Assembly: GCA_035593725.1 (NCBI GenBank)
Contig: DAOSZN010000003.1
Coordinates: forward strand, 71,301 to 135,300
DNA: 64,000 bases
Origin: UBA4971 sp029551185
GTDB lineage: Bacteria; Bacillota; SHA-98; UBA4971
Direction of reading: 5' to 3'
The notes beneath the pieces were generated by a model. That model ran no database searches. It had not been told where the DNA came from and saw only the letters and a program-made list of their open reading frames with translations. Positions 1 through 8,678 of this stretch are shown here, one piece after another (positions within the stretch are counted from its first letter, which is position 1; every line of letters starts with the position of its first letter). The position numbers and the translations under genes were made by a program.

Positions 1-413
1 GTAACCAGAATCACCCCGCGCCTTGCCAAGGCATTCATCCTAATAAGTGATTCCCGGGAACCTGTAATGGATCTGCCGGCATAGGACGCAATGACAACAT
101 CGTGGATCTCGCCCGGCCAATCTTCCCAGGTAGACTCAACGCAGCTTATATTGTGAATGCCTTTTTCAAGAGATGTTCTCCTGAGGTCTGAAAGGGCAAG
201 ATTACATGGTTCCAGAGCGGTAATGCCTCTCACTTTGTCTGCCAACATCCGCGCAAAAGGCCCGACACCTGCAGCGATCTCCAGGACTGTGCTCTCTCGG
301 TCAAGCATGGTTTCAAGGATGGGCATGAAAACCCAAGGGTATTCACTGATTTCAAGAGCCCTTGTAAACCACCTTATCTTCTCTTCACTCCAGCTGAAAC
401 TCAAACAGAACAC
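1..413 (-). CDS. Class I SAM-dependent methyltransferase, 3' end cut by the window
   Basis: The reverse strand reads open from about 413 to the window edge. It contains a clear SAM-binding motif I (VLEIAAGVGPFA) followed by an acidic residue at the end of the next strand (ALEP), which is typical of Rossmann-fold methyltransferases. The proposed start is a GTG at 413-411, just after the stop of the upstream NTPase gene (416), so the two are probably translationally coupled; a TTG at 404 is an alternative. The substrate cannot be inferred. The C-terminus lies outside the window. Confidence 0.7.
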   Translation of the reverse strand, partial: MFCLSFSWSEEKIRWFTRALEISEYPWVFMPILETMLDRESTVLEIAAGVGPFARMLADKVRGITALEPCNLALSDLRRTSLEKGIHNISCVESTWEDWPGEIHDVVIASYAGRSITGSRESLIRMNALARRGVILV

Positions 414-415
414 AC

Positions 416-937
416 CTACTTCTGTGGCAAAACCCGGCTAAGCCAGGCTTCCACATACCGCTTAATCTCATCTCGATTTTCCTTGGTGACTTTTAATACC
501 TCAATATCTTCCCGACTGCGGATTTCATTCAAGAAAGGATTGTCGTCTTCTTTAAGAACGCCTATGACAGGCACCGAACTATCAAGAGCCTCGGCTACGG
601 CTTGCCTGAACCCATGTGCGGGAATCTCAAAGCGACCGAGTTCGTCCATGACAATAAGAGCCCGAGAACGAATACCGCGCCTGACAGCTTCCGCTCCGAC
701 TGTCTCAAACGCCTCAATATGAATATCCCAGCCACCTTTACGGGCTGTGGATATCTCCGCAGACGAACATGTCTTTAGATCGACAATGCGGAACGCGCGT
801 AAGCGCCTGCCTTGAAATACCTTGTCTACACGAAACCCACCTAAATCTATAGGATACTTCCGGAGGGCTGAGAATATGATCGTGGATTTGCCGACGTGTT
901 TCGGTCCGGTAAGGAATAGATTCTCTTTTAGACTCAT
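416..937 (-). CDS. THEP1-like nucleoside-triphosphatase
   Basis: The product has 173 residues. A Walker A loop near the N-terminus (GPKHVGKST) and a Walker B strand (ALIVMDELGRFE) about 90 residues in, together with the short length, fit the NTPase_1/THEP1 family of small P-loop NTPases that hydrolyse nucleoside triphosphates. The physiological role of that family is poorly known. The ATG at 937 is preceded by a good GGAGGAG site. The gene lies between an ECF-type S component and a methyltransferase on the same strand, which suggests one operon. Confidence 0.75.
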   Translation of the reverse strand: MSLKENLFLTGPKHVGKSTIIFSALRKYPIDLGGFRVDKVFQGRRLRAFRIVDLKTCSSAEISTARKGGWDIHIEAFETVGAEAVRRGIRSRALIVMDELGRFEIPAHGFRQAVAEALDSSVPVIGVLKEDDNPFLNEIRSREDIEVLKVTKENRDEIKRYVEAWLSRVLPQK

Positions 938-1145
938 GGCAATCTGGCTCCTCCTGATGTAGCCGCATGTTCCGGAACGGTGTTAATCCCCAAAACCTTT
1001 ATCGGATACGTGCCTACCGCGAACGCGAAAACCCCGCCAAACCCTCCTTTATCTTATGCCATGCCCCTATGGTTCCCTCCGGCATTTGGCATCTTACAAG
1101 AATCACAAATGGTCTATGACCGCCTTTTCGGTTTCATCTAAATCA
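938..1145 (-). other. Leader between the S-component and NTPase genes, unresolved
   Basis: About 200 bases without a credible ORF separate two co-directional genes. On the minus strand the stretch is GC-rich with several possible short stems, for example around 1020-1100. I could not match it to a riboswitch class I know and saw no convincing T-tract terminator. Confidence 0.3.
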
Positions 1146-1694
1146 CTATTCTTTGAACTTCATATGAGACAAAGGTTTTAAGGTTCCTCTCCGGATTAAT
1201 ATCTCAGAAAGAACAGTCGCGATGGCACCGCCTGCAAGAGCAGTGATAAGTTGAGGAACTTGCATCATCTGAGCTATTTTCGGCGGAACCTGAACCACAA
1301 ACCTAACTGCACCGGCGAGCACGAAGTACTTGATTACTGACGCAGCAACGATGGCAACATACCGGTTATGCCTTTTGACGAGTCCATAGACTATAACCAA
1401 AACAGCATTCCCCAATGCAATAAAAGGAATCATCGGTCCTAACGGAGGAGGTAGAATGCCGCGCCAAAAAGCAATTAGAGGAGTGACAAGGCCTATCGCC
1501 ACGCCTCCCCAAATTCCCACAAATACGGCTGCAACATATAGCATTGTGTTCACCAGCGGGCCTGTCACATATTGGGGCATCCCCAGCATCTGTATTACTA
1601 AAGTGAGCGCCATCAGTATAGCAGTCCTGGTAGTAAAAAGAATGCTTCGTCTCGTCTCGGTCCCATGAAAAGAGTTGCTGTTCAAAACACCCAC
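1146..1694 (-). CDS. ECF-type transporter S component (substrate-binding membrane protein)
   Basis: This is a 182-residue integral membrane protein with about five to six hydrophobic segments. The loop LPPPLGPMIPFIALGN and the basic N-terminal TRRSILF region resemble small S components of energy-coupling-factor vitamin transporters. No ATPase or T component is adjacent, so it would need a shared ECF module; the substrate is unknown. The GTG at 1694 is the longest start; a TTG at 1685 behind AAGGTGG is an alternative. It starts 28 bases after tex and may be read through from it. Confidence 0.65.
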   Translation of the reverse strand: MGVLNSNSFHGTETRRSILFTTRTAILMALTLVIQMLGMPQYVTGPLVNTMLYVAAVFVGIWGGVAIGLVTPLIAFWRGILPPPLGPMIPFIALGNAVLVIVYGLVKRHNRYVAIVAASVIKYFVLAGAVRFVVQVPPKIAQMMQVPQLITALAGGAIATVLSEILIRRGTLKPLSHMKFKE

Positions 1695-1722
1695 CTTCTT
1701 TCTTGTTCCAACTTAATCTTTT

Positions 1723-3924
1723 CTACATCTTCGTTTCTTTTTCCTCCCGGGAATCCGGAGTCCCGGTTCGCATAGAAAGAGATATTCGCCCCCGTTCAGA
1801 ATCGACTTTGATTACCTTCACCCTTACCATGTCACCGACTGCGACTACATCGTGGGGGCTCTCGACAAAAGAATCACTCATCTCAGAAATATGAATAAGC
1901 CCGTCCCGTTCAACCCCGATGTCAACAAACGCCCCAAAATCAACTACATTACGTACAGTTCCGTTGACTACAATACCAGGCGTAAGATCCTTCATGGATA
2001 GGATATCACTCCGAAACCGAGGTCCCGGCAGCTCTGTCCTGGGGTCTCGTCCGGGACGTCTCAAGGCGTCCACTATATCCTCCAAAGTAGGAACACCTGC
2101 CTTGAGCTCTTCTGAAAGGGCTTTGATATCAATATCCACAAGCTTACGTCTTAATTGAGTCACCTTCTCCGGAGAGAGGAGATCCTCAGGGGAGGATCCA
2201 ACCTGTGAGAGCAGCGCTTTGGCCACATCGTAAGACTCAGGGTGAATAGGTGTAATAGCCAGAGGATCCTTAACTGATCGTATCCTAAGAAACCCGGCTG
2301 CTTGTTGAAATGTTTTCGGCCCGAGCCTGGGTACTTCGAGCAAGTCGGCTCTGGATTCAAAAGGACCGTTCTCCTCCCGGAACGAGACAATGTTTTTTGC
2401 CACTGTCTTCGAAATCCCTGCCACATACGACAAGAGAGCGGCTGACGCTGTGTTAAGATTCACACCTACATAGTTGACGCATGATTCCACTGTTTTTTCC
2501 AAGGCTTCCCCGAGCCTCGTCTGGTTTATGTCGTGCTGATAGAGACCTACCCCGATAGACTTAGGATCAATCTTGACAAGCTCAGCTAAGGGATCCTGAA
2601 GCCTGCGGGCAATTGAGACTGCACCCCTCATGGATACGTCAAGATCCGGAAACTCCTCCCTTGCCGTGTCAGACGCTGAATAAACTGAAGCGCCTGCCTC
2701 ATCTACGATTACATAGCTGAGATCATTGGCTGAATTCTTTATAAAGTCGCTTATAAAGGCCTCGGTCTCACGGGAGGCGGTGCCGTTGCCGATAGCGATG
2801 ACATTGACACTGTGCTTCGCAACGAGTCTTCTGACAATCCCTTCCGCTTCCTCCCGCAGCTCTTGTGGGGGATGTGGGTATATTACGGCAGTATCAAGCA
2901 GTTTGCCGGTAGGATCTACTACTGCTATCTTTGATCCGGTTCGAAAACCCGGATCGATACCTAAGACGACCTTCCCGCTTACAGGAGATTGCATCAGGAG
3001 ATTCCGTAGGTTCCTCCTAAATACGGTAATTGCATGGTCCTCAGCTTTCTCCGTCAAGACGTTGCGAGTCTCTCGCTCCATTGCAGGACATAGAAGTCGC
3101 GAGTATCCGTCACAAATCGCAAGATCCAGTTGCTCCTTGAATATACCGTTCTCTTCACTCACGAAATCCCCCCGAATAGCTGAAAGAAGGGGCTCATCAG
3201 GCCTTGACACCTTAACCTTCAGCAGGCCTTTGGACTCTCCCCGGTTTATCGCCAGGATCCTGTGGGGAGGCATATCGGTAATCGGCTCCTGATAGTCGTA
3301 GTAATCTTCATACTCTGATGATTCTTCATCCTGTGTCCCTGTGGTCTCTATCAAACCTCGTTCCCGGAAATGCCGTCTGGCCATAGCTCTGACCTTAGCA
3401 TCTTCCATGACAATCTCAGCTACGATATCGCGCGCTCCGGCCAAGGCCTCATCAACTGTGGACACATCCTTATCAGGATCTACGTACCTAGCTGCTATCT
3501 CTTGTACGTTCCCGTTCATGTCTTGATGCTCCAACATCAACACGGCAAGAGGCTCAAGTCCCCTCTCACGGGCTTTCGTAGCCCTGGTTTGCCTCTTTGG
3601 CCGATACGGAAGGTAGAGGTCTTCCACTTCTTGCAGCGTGGATGCAGCCAGGATGGCATCCCGAAGCTCTTCTGTGAGTTTACCCTGCTCATCAATGGAT
3701 CTTATCACTGCCTCTTTTCGCTCTTCCAGATTCAAAAGATATGCCAAGCGCTCTTCAATCGATCTTATGATTACCTCATCTAAAGATCCGGTGACTTCCT
3801 TTCGATATCTGGCAATAAACGGCACAGTGTTCCCCTCGCTAAGGAGGGCGACTGTGCTGGATACGTTAGCCGGCCTCAGAGAGAGTTCAGTTGAAATTCT
3901 CTCTATAATACCTTGTTTAACCAT
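1723..3924 (-). CDS. tex: Tex family RNA-binding transcription accessory protein
   Basis: The product is 733 residues long, the normal size for Tex. Domain order is an N-terminal helical Tex region (FIARYRKEVTGSLDE), a YqgF/RNase H-like domain near residues 325-450 (VLGIDPGFRTGSKIAVVD), a helix-hairpin-helix pair near 490-550 (VNLNTASAALL, RLGPKTFQQAAGFLRI) and a C-terminal S1 domain near 645-715 (GTVRNVVDFGAFVDIGV). Tex is a cytoplasmic nucleic-acid-binding protein linked to transcription and stress fitness. It heads the minus-strand run toward the window start and is divergent from the DUF1538 operon. Confidence 0.95.
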   Translation of the reverse strand: MVKQGIIERISTELSLRPANVSSTVALLSEGNTVPFIARYRKEVTGSLDEVIIRSIEERLAYLLNLEERKEAVIRSIDEQGKLTEELRDAILAASTLQEVEDLYLPYRPKRQTRATKARERGLEPLAVLMLEHQDMNGNVQEIAARYVDPDKDVSTVDEALAGARDIVAEIVMEDAKVRAMARRHFRERGLIETTGTQDEESSEYEDYYDYQEPITDMPPHRILAINRGESKGLLKVKVSRPDEPLLSAIRGDFVSEENGIFKEQLDLAICDGYSRLLCPAMERETRNVLTEKAEDHAITVFRRNLRNLLMQSPVSGKVVLGIDPGFRTGSKIAVVDPTGKLLDTAVIYPHPPQELREEAEGIVRRLVAKHSVNVIAIGNGTASRETEAFISDFIKNSANDLSYVIVDEAGASVYSASDTAREEFPDLDVSMRGAVSIARRLQDPLAELVKIDPKSIGVGLYQHDINQTRLGEALEKTVESCVNYVGVNLNTASAALLSYVAGISKTVAKNIVSFREENGPFESRADLLEVPRLGPKTFQQAAGFLRIRSVKDPLAITPIHPESYDVAKALLSQVGSSPEDLLSPEKVTQLRRKLVDIDIKALSEELKAGVPTLEDIVDALRRPGRDPRTELPGPRFRSDILSMKDLTPGIVVNGTVRNVVDFGAFVDIGVERDGLIHISEMSDSFVESPHDVVAVGDMVRVKVIKVDSERGRISLSMRTGTPDSREEKETKM

Positions 3925-3977
3925 TCTCAGTTCACCATCTTTACAAACAGTCTTTACAGCAAAAGCCTACATAGGAC

Positions 3978-4006
3978 TTGACACAACTTGCAGCTTATTA
4001 TGATAG
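3978..4006 (+). promoter_or_regulatory. Candidate sigma-A promoter for the DUF1538/P-II pair
   Basis: TTGACA at 3978-3983 is followed after 17 bases by TGATAG (4001-4006), with an overlapping TATGAT at 3999. It points toward the DUF1538 gene and would leave a leader of about 200 bases. The -35 is perfect and the -10 mediocre. Confidence 0.4.
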
Positions 4007-4209
4007 TATTAGGATAGTAGTGCTACGAACTAATTTTAACAGATGAACAGATGGTTTAGAAAGGGCCTGCTTGCTTTTTCGCAGATTGCGGCAGCTGCTC
4101 CCATATACTGTTAAAGCTGCCGCTCTTGCTGTTATTGAGCGTTTTTTGTGCTATACTATGGAATAACTTCCTAGTTTTGTACACCTTGGAAGGAGGTACA
4201 TATGACCAA

Positions 4210-4905
4210 GTGAAAAACATCTATGCAACTTCAATAGAGGCACTTATAGGTGTTCTTCCTGTAGTACTATTGTTGCTTCTGTTCAATAGATTCGTCCTAC
4301 GGGTGCCTTTGGAAAATCCCCGCGAAACCTTTATCGGACTTGCACTCACAGTTGTCGGGATCGTCCTTTTCTCTAATGGACTGAAGATAGGACTGCTTCC
4401 CCTCGGCGAGACTGTAGGCATAAACCTTCCTGGACATGCTCCGGTATGGTTGGTCATTGCCTTCGCTTTCGTCTTAGGGTTTGGCGTCACTTTGGCTGAA
4501 CCGTCGTTACAAGCGCTGGGTGAACAAATAGAAGAACTTAGCGCGGGAATTATCCCGAAACGCGCAATGATTCTTACGGTAGCTTTAGGAATCGGGCTGG
4601 GTGTAACTATGGGTGTAATAAAGATTATTTTCCAAATACCTACTTCGAAAATTCTACTTCCGTCGTTGATTGTCATAGCAATACTCATGCAATTCGCGCC
4701 CAAGGCGGCAGTAGGTATAGCGTTTGACGCTGCCGGAGTCACTACGGGGCCTGTTACAGTCCCTACTATAATAGCTATGGGTGTAGGTATTGCCACTGCG
4801 TTAGGAGGCAGAGACCCTCTCATAGATGGTTTTGGCCTGATAGCACTGTGTCTTGTCGCAGTAACCTTTACAGTGCTGATACTCGGAATGATATTCAAGA
4901 TTTAG
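4210..4905 (+). CDS. DUF1538 family integral membrane protein
   Basis: This is a roughly 231-residue protein with about six to seven hydrophobic segments. It carries the DUF1538 hallmark region FGVTLAEPSLQALGEQ followed by IPKRAMILTVALGIGLGV. The best start is a GTG at 4210, 12 bases after the AGGAGGT at 4191-4197. The same ribosome binding site also sits just before an ATG at 4202 that encodes only Met-Thr-Lys and whose TGA overlaps the GTG. An unbroken longer frame reaches back to a TTG at 4126, but that extension has no ribosome binding site. The function of the family is not established; it is presumed to be a transporter or channel. A P-II-like gene follows after 12 bases. Confidence 0.8.
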   Translation: MKNIYATSIEALIGVLPVVLLLLLFNRFVLRVPLENPRETFIGLALTVVGIVLFSNGLKIGLLPLGETVGINLPGHAPVWLVIAFAFVLGFGVTLAEPSLQALGEQIEELSAGIIPKRAMILTVALGIGLGVTMGVIKIIFQIPTSKILLPSLIVIAILMQFAPKAAVGIAFDAAGVTTGPVTVPTIIAMGVGIATALGGRDPLIDGFGLIALCLVAVTFTVLILGMIFKI

Positions 4906-4917
4906 GAGGGTTAGGGC

Positions 4918-5250
4918 ATGGGGTACAACGCCATATTCGTAGTGCTGCCCAGGGGAACCGCAGAACACGTAATGAATGTCGCTAAGGAAGCAGGAGCACA
5001 GGGAGGAACCATACTCTTCGCAAGAGGAACAGGCGCCCATGAGGCGAAAACGTTTTTAGGACTTACTGTGGATATTGCAAAAGAAGTCCTTTTCGTTCTC
5101 ACAGACAAAAAGGACACTGAAAGAATACTTAAAGCCATGGTTGAAGCTGGGCATCTCGAGAAACCGGGGACAGGCATTGCATTCGTCATGAGCGTAGATA
5201 AAACAGTAGGCCTGGTCAATAAGGACTGTACCGAACCTGTCAAGAAATAG
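4918..5250 (+). CDS. P-II family signalling protein
   Basis: The product has 110 residues with a ferredoxin-like P-II pattern: an N-terminal strand (NAIFVVLPRG), a GAQGGTILFARGTG segment where the T-loop begins, a strand EVLFVLTDKKDTERIL and a C-terminal GIAFVMSVDK. P-II proteins bind nucleotides and small effectors and gate membrane proteins or enzymes. It sits 12 bases downstream of the DUF1538 gene behind AGGAGGG, so it most likely regulates that membrane protein. The T-loop lacks the canonical GlnB tyrosine context, so a nitrogen-status role is not assured. Confidence 0.8.
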   Translation: MGYNAIFVVLPRGTAEHVMNVAKEAGAQGGTILFARGTGAHEAKTFLGLTVDIAKEVLFVLTDKKDTERILKAMVEAGHLEKPGTGIAFVMSVDKTVGLVNKDCTEPVKK

Positions 5251-5281
5251 ACCAGGCACATATATATTGGCTTACATTGGC

Positions 5282-5998
5282 TTAGGCTGAGGTCTTGCCT
5301 CCTCCTCTGAGCACTAATTCGTTGAGTTCTTGAACAAGCGGCCTTATTCTGGAATCTATCGCTTTTTGCTGCAAGCATTCAGCGGATGGGGCGGATCTCT
5401 TCCAATACAGCTCGTTCGCAGCATCATCCGGGTTTATCTTCGCCCCTTCCAGCGAAAACCCTAAGAATGCGCCTTTGCTCATGGAGTAACTGTAGATTGC
5501 AGCTTTGAGTTCAATATCCGTTCCGGCTTCGAGATGACGACCAAGAGGGCCTGCCGCAACAGTAATGTCTCCGCCAAGGGTGAAGCTGCCTTCCTCAAAA
5601 CTCTTCATGCCTCGTTCATTTGTAATAACAAGGACAAGAGCGGTAGATTGCACGCCAATCTGAAGGCCGTAGGAAAGTCCGGTTATTTCCACAAAACTCG
5701 GGCCGTACCATTGCCCGGTGTTAGAATCTCTCTTCAAGACAATGCCTTTACCGTGTTTTGCCCCCAGCATCAGGCCGGCCTTGACTACTGACGGGAATAT
5801 TGCGACTCCCTTAGCCTTGGCCAGAAGTTCAGACATGGTGCCACAGTCTTCCTGTGTGGACATTTCCCGTAGCACCTTTTGTGCATCTTCAATACGCGCA
5901 TCCGGAGCACTTGAAGCTTCTACACCAAAAACTAAGCCGGCCAGTAATAAGATCACACTGAAACATGCCAATACGTTGCATGCACCCTTTTTCTTCAC
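5282..5998 (-). CDS. SYLF (Ysc84/DUF500) lipid-binding domain protein, exported
   Basis: The product of about 238 residues has a signal peptide (KKKGACNVLACFSVILLLAG). The SYLF-type core includes AKGVAIFPSVVKAGLMLGAKHGKGI, the WYGPSF segment and SYSMSKGAFLGFSLEG. SYLF domains bind phosphoinositides in eukaryotes; in bacteria these proteins are secreted or periplasmic and their role is unclear. I chose the GTG at 5998 because AAGGAGGG sits eight bases before it; an ATG at 6028 extends the frame but lies upstream of that site. It converges on the P-II gene. Confidence 0.85.
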   Translation of the reverse strand: MKKKGACNVLACFSVILLLAGLVFGVEASSAPDARIEDAQKVLREMSTQEDCGTMSELLAKAKGVAIFPSVVKAGLMLGAKHGKGIVLKRDSNTGQWYGPSFVEITGLSYGLQIGVQSTALVLVITNERGMKSFEEGSFTLGGDITVAAGPLGRHLEAGTDIELKAAIYSYSMSKGAFLGFSLEGAKINPDDAANELYWKRSAPSAECLQQKAIDSRIRPLVQELNELVLRGGGKTSA

Positions 5999-6149
5999 TG
6001 GGCAACCCTCCTTGAGATTGATATGCATAAAGGACTATCTGATGAAATTCTATCAGATAATCCGTATATTTGGAACCCAATTCCTCGGCATTCCATCCCG
6101 GCTTAGTCTTTGTGCTACACGTCAAATAGACCTCTACATATAGCTACGC

Positions 6150-6206
6150 ACGAAGCAGGGACTAACGCACACAAAGCGTACGTGCCTGCATCAGTCCCTG
6201 CTTCGT
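6150..6206. repeat. 14-bp inverted repeat, terminator-like
   Basis: ACGAAGCAGGGACT (6150-6163) and its exact complement AGTCCCTGCTTCGT (6193-6206) enclose 29 bases that contain a smaller ACGC/GCGT stem. Seven T residues follow at 6212-6218 on the plus strand. It lies between two minus-strand genes, so a plus-strand terminator has no obvious client; on the minus strand the T run is missing downstream. It may act as a boundary or mRNA-stabilising hairpin. Confidence 0.55.
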
Positions 6207-6216
6207 CTCTATTTTT

Positions 6217-7719
6217 TTACCACACGACTTTAACACCGGCAAATGCAGTCTTATCCATCGGCAGACTACCAAACTCAGTATCCTCATCACCGATTAGGAA
6301 TGTAGTTCCAACCCAGGTGCTGAACATAGGATTTATCTTATAGGTGTACCTGGGTACAATAAGTCCGCCGCCGTCGCTCATATTGTAGATGTTTATAAGC
6401 TCAACCTGATGATCATCATGTATCGTAGCCCGGCCAACTAAAGCCAGGTAATGGCCTGCCTTGGCTTTTTCACCTGGCATGCGATAGGTTGAAAGCAACG
6501 AACCGGAGCTGTTATATATGTATTGCCCCATTAAATAGTACTCACTTGCGTCACCGAACATCCTGTCTGCGCCTACTACTGCCTGAAGGTAAGAGTCGTT
6601 GGTTGAAAGAGCGATGTTTCCCTCAACGTCAAGCTCTTCTACCTTATCCGGCCATGTGTAGCTCCCTTCACCCCAGAAGGTGTAAGGACCGTATGTACCG
6701 CTTACTGCAGCGCCGAAGGATGTTGCTTTGCGGTATAGCGCATTGGGACTAACATTCAGATTGACATTTATGTAAGAAAAGTCTTGCGCTATGTCAACTG
6801 ATGGGACAGTCTCCACCCAAAGAACAGGTGAATCCTCCCACCCGCGGAACCCGCTGATGTATAGGTCCCACATTCCGAAATTCATGCCTGCCCGACCTGC
6901 AACTTCCAGACGATCTGTAAAAGAGTCGGGAAGCTCGGGAGAGAATTCAAGCGCAGTCGGGTTCACGTCTGCATTCTTTATAATTATTGCTAATTGGTCT
7001 TCAGTGATAGGTACGCCAGGAGGCAGGTATGGCAACAACTCCTCAGCCAATGCCTCTGCTACTCCCGGGACCTGCAATCCTGCTTTAGTACCATGGCAGA
7101 TGCCGTTTACGATTTTCGCTTGATACTCCTCAGGCAACGGCACCCCTTGAAGCCTTGGATTCAGCACCAGTACCATACCGACATCAGCCGACATATCCTT
7201 CCATGACGGATATGCTGATATATATGCAGCAGGCACAGGGAGCCCGGTAAGATTCGTAAGCCCGCCTTGGTTCAAAGCAGCCATAGACGGCAGCGGGTTC
7301 ACATAGCTTGTGGGATTGAATCCGTAAGCCGTCCCCCACGATACTGCCTGCCTGCCAAGACGCAAATCAAACAGGTCCTGATAGATATCGACATATGCTT
7401 CATCCAGCTCAAGCCATTTAGCGTCAGATGCCTCATGGTTATACCAGCCCTTGACGGATACATAAGCATGCCCGTCAATCCCTGCTCCAGGCCTCTTCAA
7501 GTCTTGATCCAGTGAGAGCTTATAACTTGTAACGCCAAGGGTGAGTTCACCGTCAGTCAAAGACAAGTTTACTGTCTGCTCAAGCTCTCCGGAAAGGTTA
7601 AGCCCTGTAGGGCCCACCTCCATCCCATATGCAGCGCCGGATAACAGTCCCAGTGTTAATACAGCACAAACAAGAATAGTTATCTTACTCTTGGATTTAA
7701 GCATTCTTCTTGGTCTCAT
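6217..7719 (-). CDS. DUF1302-like outer membrane beta-barrel protein
   Basis: The 500-residue protein has a cleavable signal peptide (ITILVCAVLTLGLLSGAAYG). Alternating hydrophobic/polar strands run throughout and it ends in VKVVW, the terminal aromatic residue typical of outer-membrane barrels. The segment LGRQAVSWGTAYGFNPTS matches the DUF1302 signature seen in porin-like proteins encoded beside RND exporters and LolA-like proteins. The ATG at 7719 follows GGGGAGG. It is the last gene of the TetR/MMPL/LolA-like operon and probably forms or supports the outer-membrane part of that export route. Confidence 0.75.
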   Translation of the reverse strand: MRPRRMLKSKSKITILVCAVLTLGLLSGAAYGMEVGPTGLNLSGELEQTVNLSLTDGELTLGVTSYKLSLDQDLKRPGAGIDGHAYVSVKGWYNHEASDAKWLELDEAYVDIYQDLFDLRLGRQAVSWGTAYGFNPTSYVNPLPSMAALNQGGLTNLTGLPVPAAYISAYPSWKDMSADVGMVLVLNPRLQGVPLPEEYQAKIVNGICHGTKAGLQVPGVAEALAEELLPYLPPGVPITEDQLAIIIKNADVNPTALEFSPELPDSFTDRLEVAGRAGMNFGMWDLYISGFRGWEDSPVLWVETVPSVDIAQDFSYINVNLNVSPNALYRKATSFGAAVSGTYGPYTFWGEGSYTWPDKVEELDVEGNIALSTNDSYLQAVVGADRMFGDASEYYLMGQYIYNSSGSLLSTYRMPGEKAKAGHYLALVGRATIHDDHQVELINIYNMSDGGGLIVPRYTYKINPMFSTWVGTTFLIGDEDTEFGSLPMDKTAFAGVKVVW

Positions 7720-7815
7720 CTGAACTTATCCTCCCCTCTGCTCATAGAGAGCCTATTTAGACGCTTCTCAAATCAGGTCTTTCACATCAAACAGGAATAA
7801 ACACAAAGAAATACC

Positions 7816-8658
7816 TTAACGTCTGCGCAGATACCGCACAGTGAAATAATCGTCAGGCACATCGGCTTCAGATGCCTCTTTAATCTTGATTATCGTCTTC
7901 GTGCCTGCCATAACATCACTCATCACAACTTGAGCAGGCTCCCACTTACCCTTTGCGTTTTTCTTCCAACCTGATGTATCAAGAGATTTTTTGAGTTTGT
8001 CCCCGCGGCCGTAGAACTCTATTTTAAGCGGGATAAACTCATCCTGCCATATCCACATCTTTACGAACGTATATTCGCTCTTTTCTTTAGGGGTAAGCTG
8101 AAGCACATAGCACTTGTGTCCGTCGAACGTATCGTCATCCAGCCTATTGGACTCGTAGTCTTCTTTATATGCAGCAGTTCCTGATATCTCTTCATAAGTG
8201 AAGTCTGTCCCCATGAACTTTGTCTGCATTTCCTGAGCTGCGATTCTTCTCTCTTTTCCAAGAGCAGGCATGTAAAGCCATATCTCAGAATCCTTGCCAT
8301 CCGGCTTCGTTATGCTAAGCAGCTTCGTGCCTGCGACATCCGCAGGCTGCAGATATTCAAGCAATTGCTTCTCTGTGTCATCAGCGTCCTTTTTCCTATA
8401 GATCTGCAAGGTATTGCTTCGCTGCTGACCACGTTTACTTTCAGTTATCAGTTCAATCTTGGCTGAACCGCTCCCTACAAGTAAAGCTGTGCTTTCAACC
8501 TTATCCAGAATCTGTTTGGCAGTAAGCCCTCCGCCATACACACTACAAGACATAATTAACATGGTCATAATGAGCACAGCCGGCAATACCCAAGCCTCTC
8601 TAATACCAGACCTCGTCAAGTATGACAGCCTTTTTGCCTTATTTGCGGGTTTCATCAC
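7816..8658 (-). CDS. Outer membrane lipoprotein-sorting protein, LolA-like
   Basis: The product has 280 residues. An N-terminal hydrophobic signal segment (VLPAVLIMTMLIMS) is followed by a LolA-like half-barrel containing SEIWLYMPALGKERRIA, MGTDFTYEEISG and DDYFTVRYL, typical of the LolA_like (PF17131) proteins found with MMPL exporters. It probably shuttles a hydrophobic substrate in the periplasm. The start is a GTG at 8658 or the ATG at 8655. It lies 20 bases after the MMPL gene and 96 bases before the beta-barrel gene, all on the same strand. Confidence 0.85.
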   Translation of the reverse strand: MMKPANKAKRLSYLTRSGIREAWVLPAVLIMTMLIMSCSVYGGGLTAKQILDKVESTALLVGSGSAKIELITESKRGQQRSNTLQIYRKKDADDTEKQLLEYLQPADVAGTKLLSITKPDGKDSEIWLYMPALGKERRIAAQEMQTKFMGTDFTYEEISGTAAYKEDYESNRLDDDTFDGHKCYVLQLTPKEKSEYTFVKMWIWQDEFIPLKIEFYGRGDKLKKSLDTSGWKKNAKGKWEPAQVVMSDVMAGTKTIIKIKEASEADVPDDYFTVRYLRRR

Positions 8659-8678
8659 TACATCACCATCCTAAAGAT

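Noticed and set aside
938..1145. Possible riboswitch (Moco, TPP or preQ1 type) between the S component and NTPase genes
   Set aside because: I could not find the conserved core of any of these classes; only generic GC-rich stems are visible.
3341..3783. Open frames on the plus strand opposite tex
   Set aside because: They mirror the tex coding frame, lack ribosome binding sites and have no family features.
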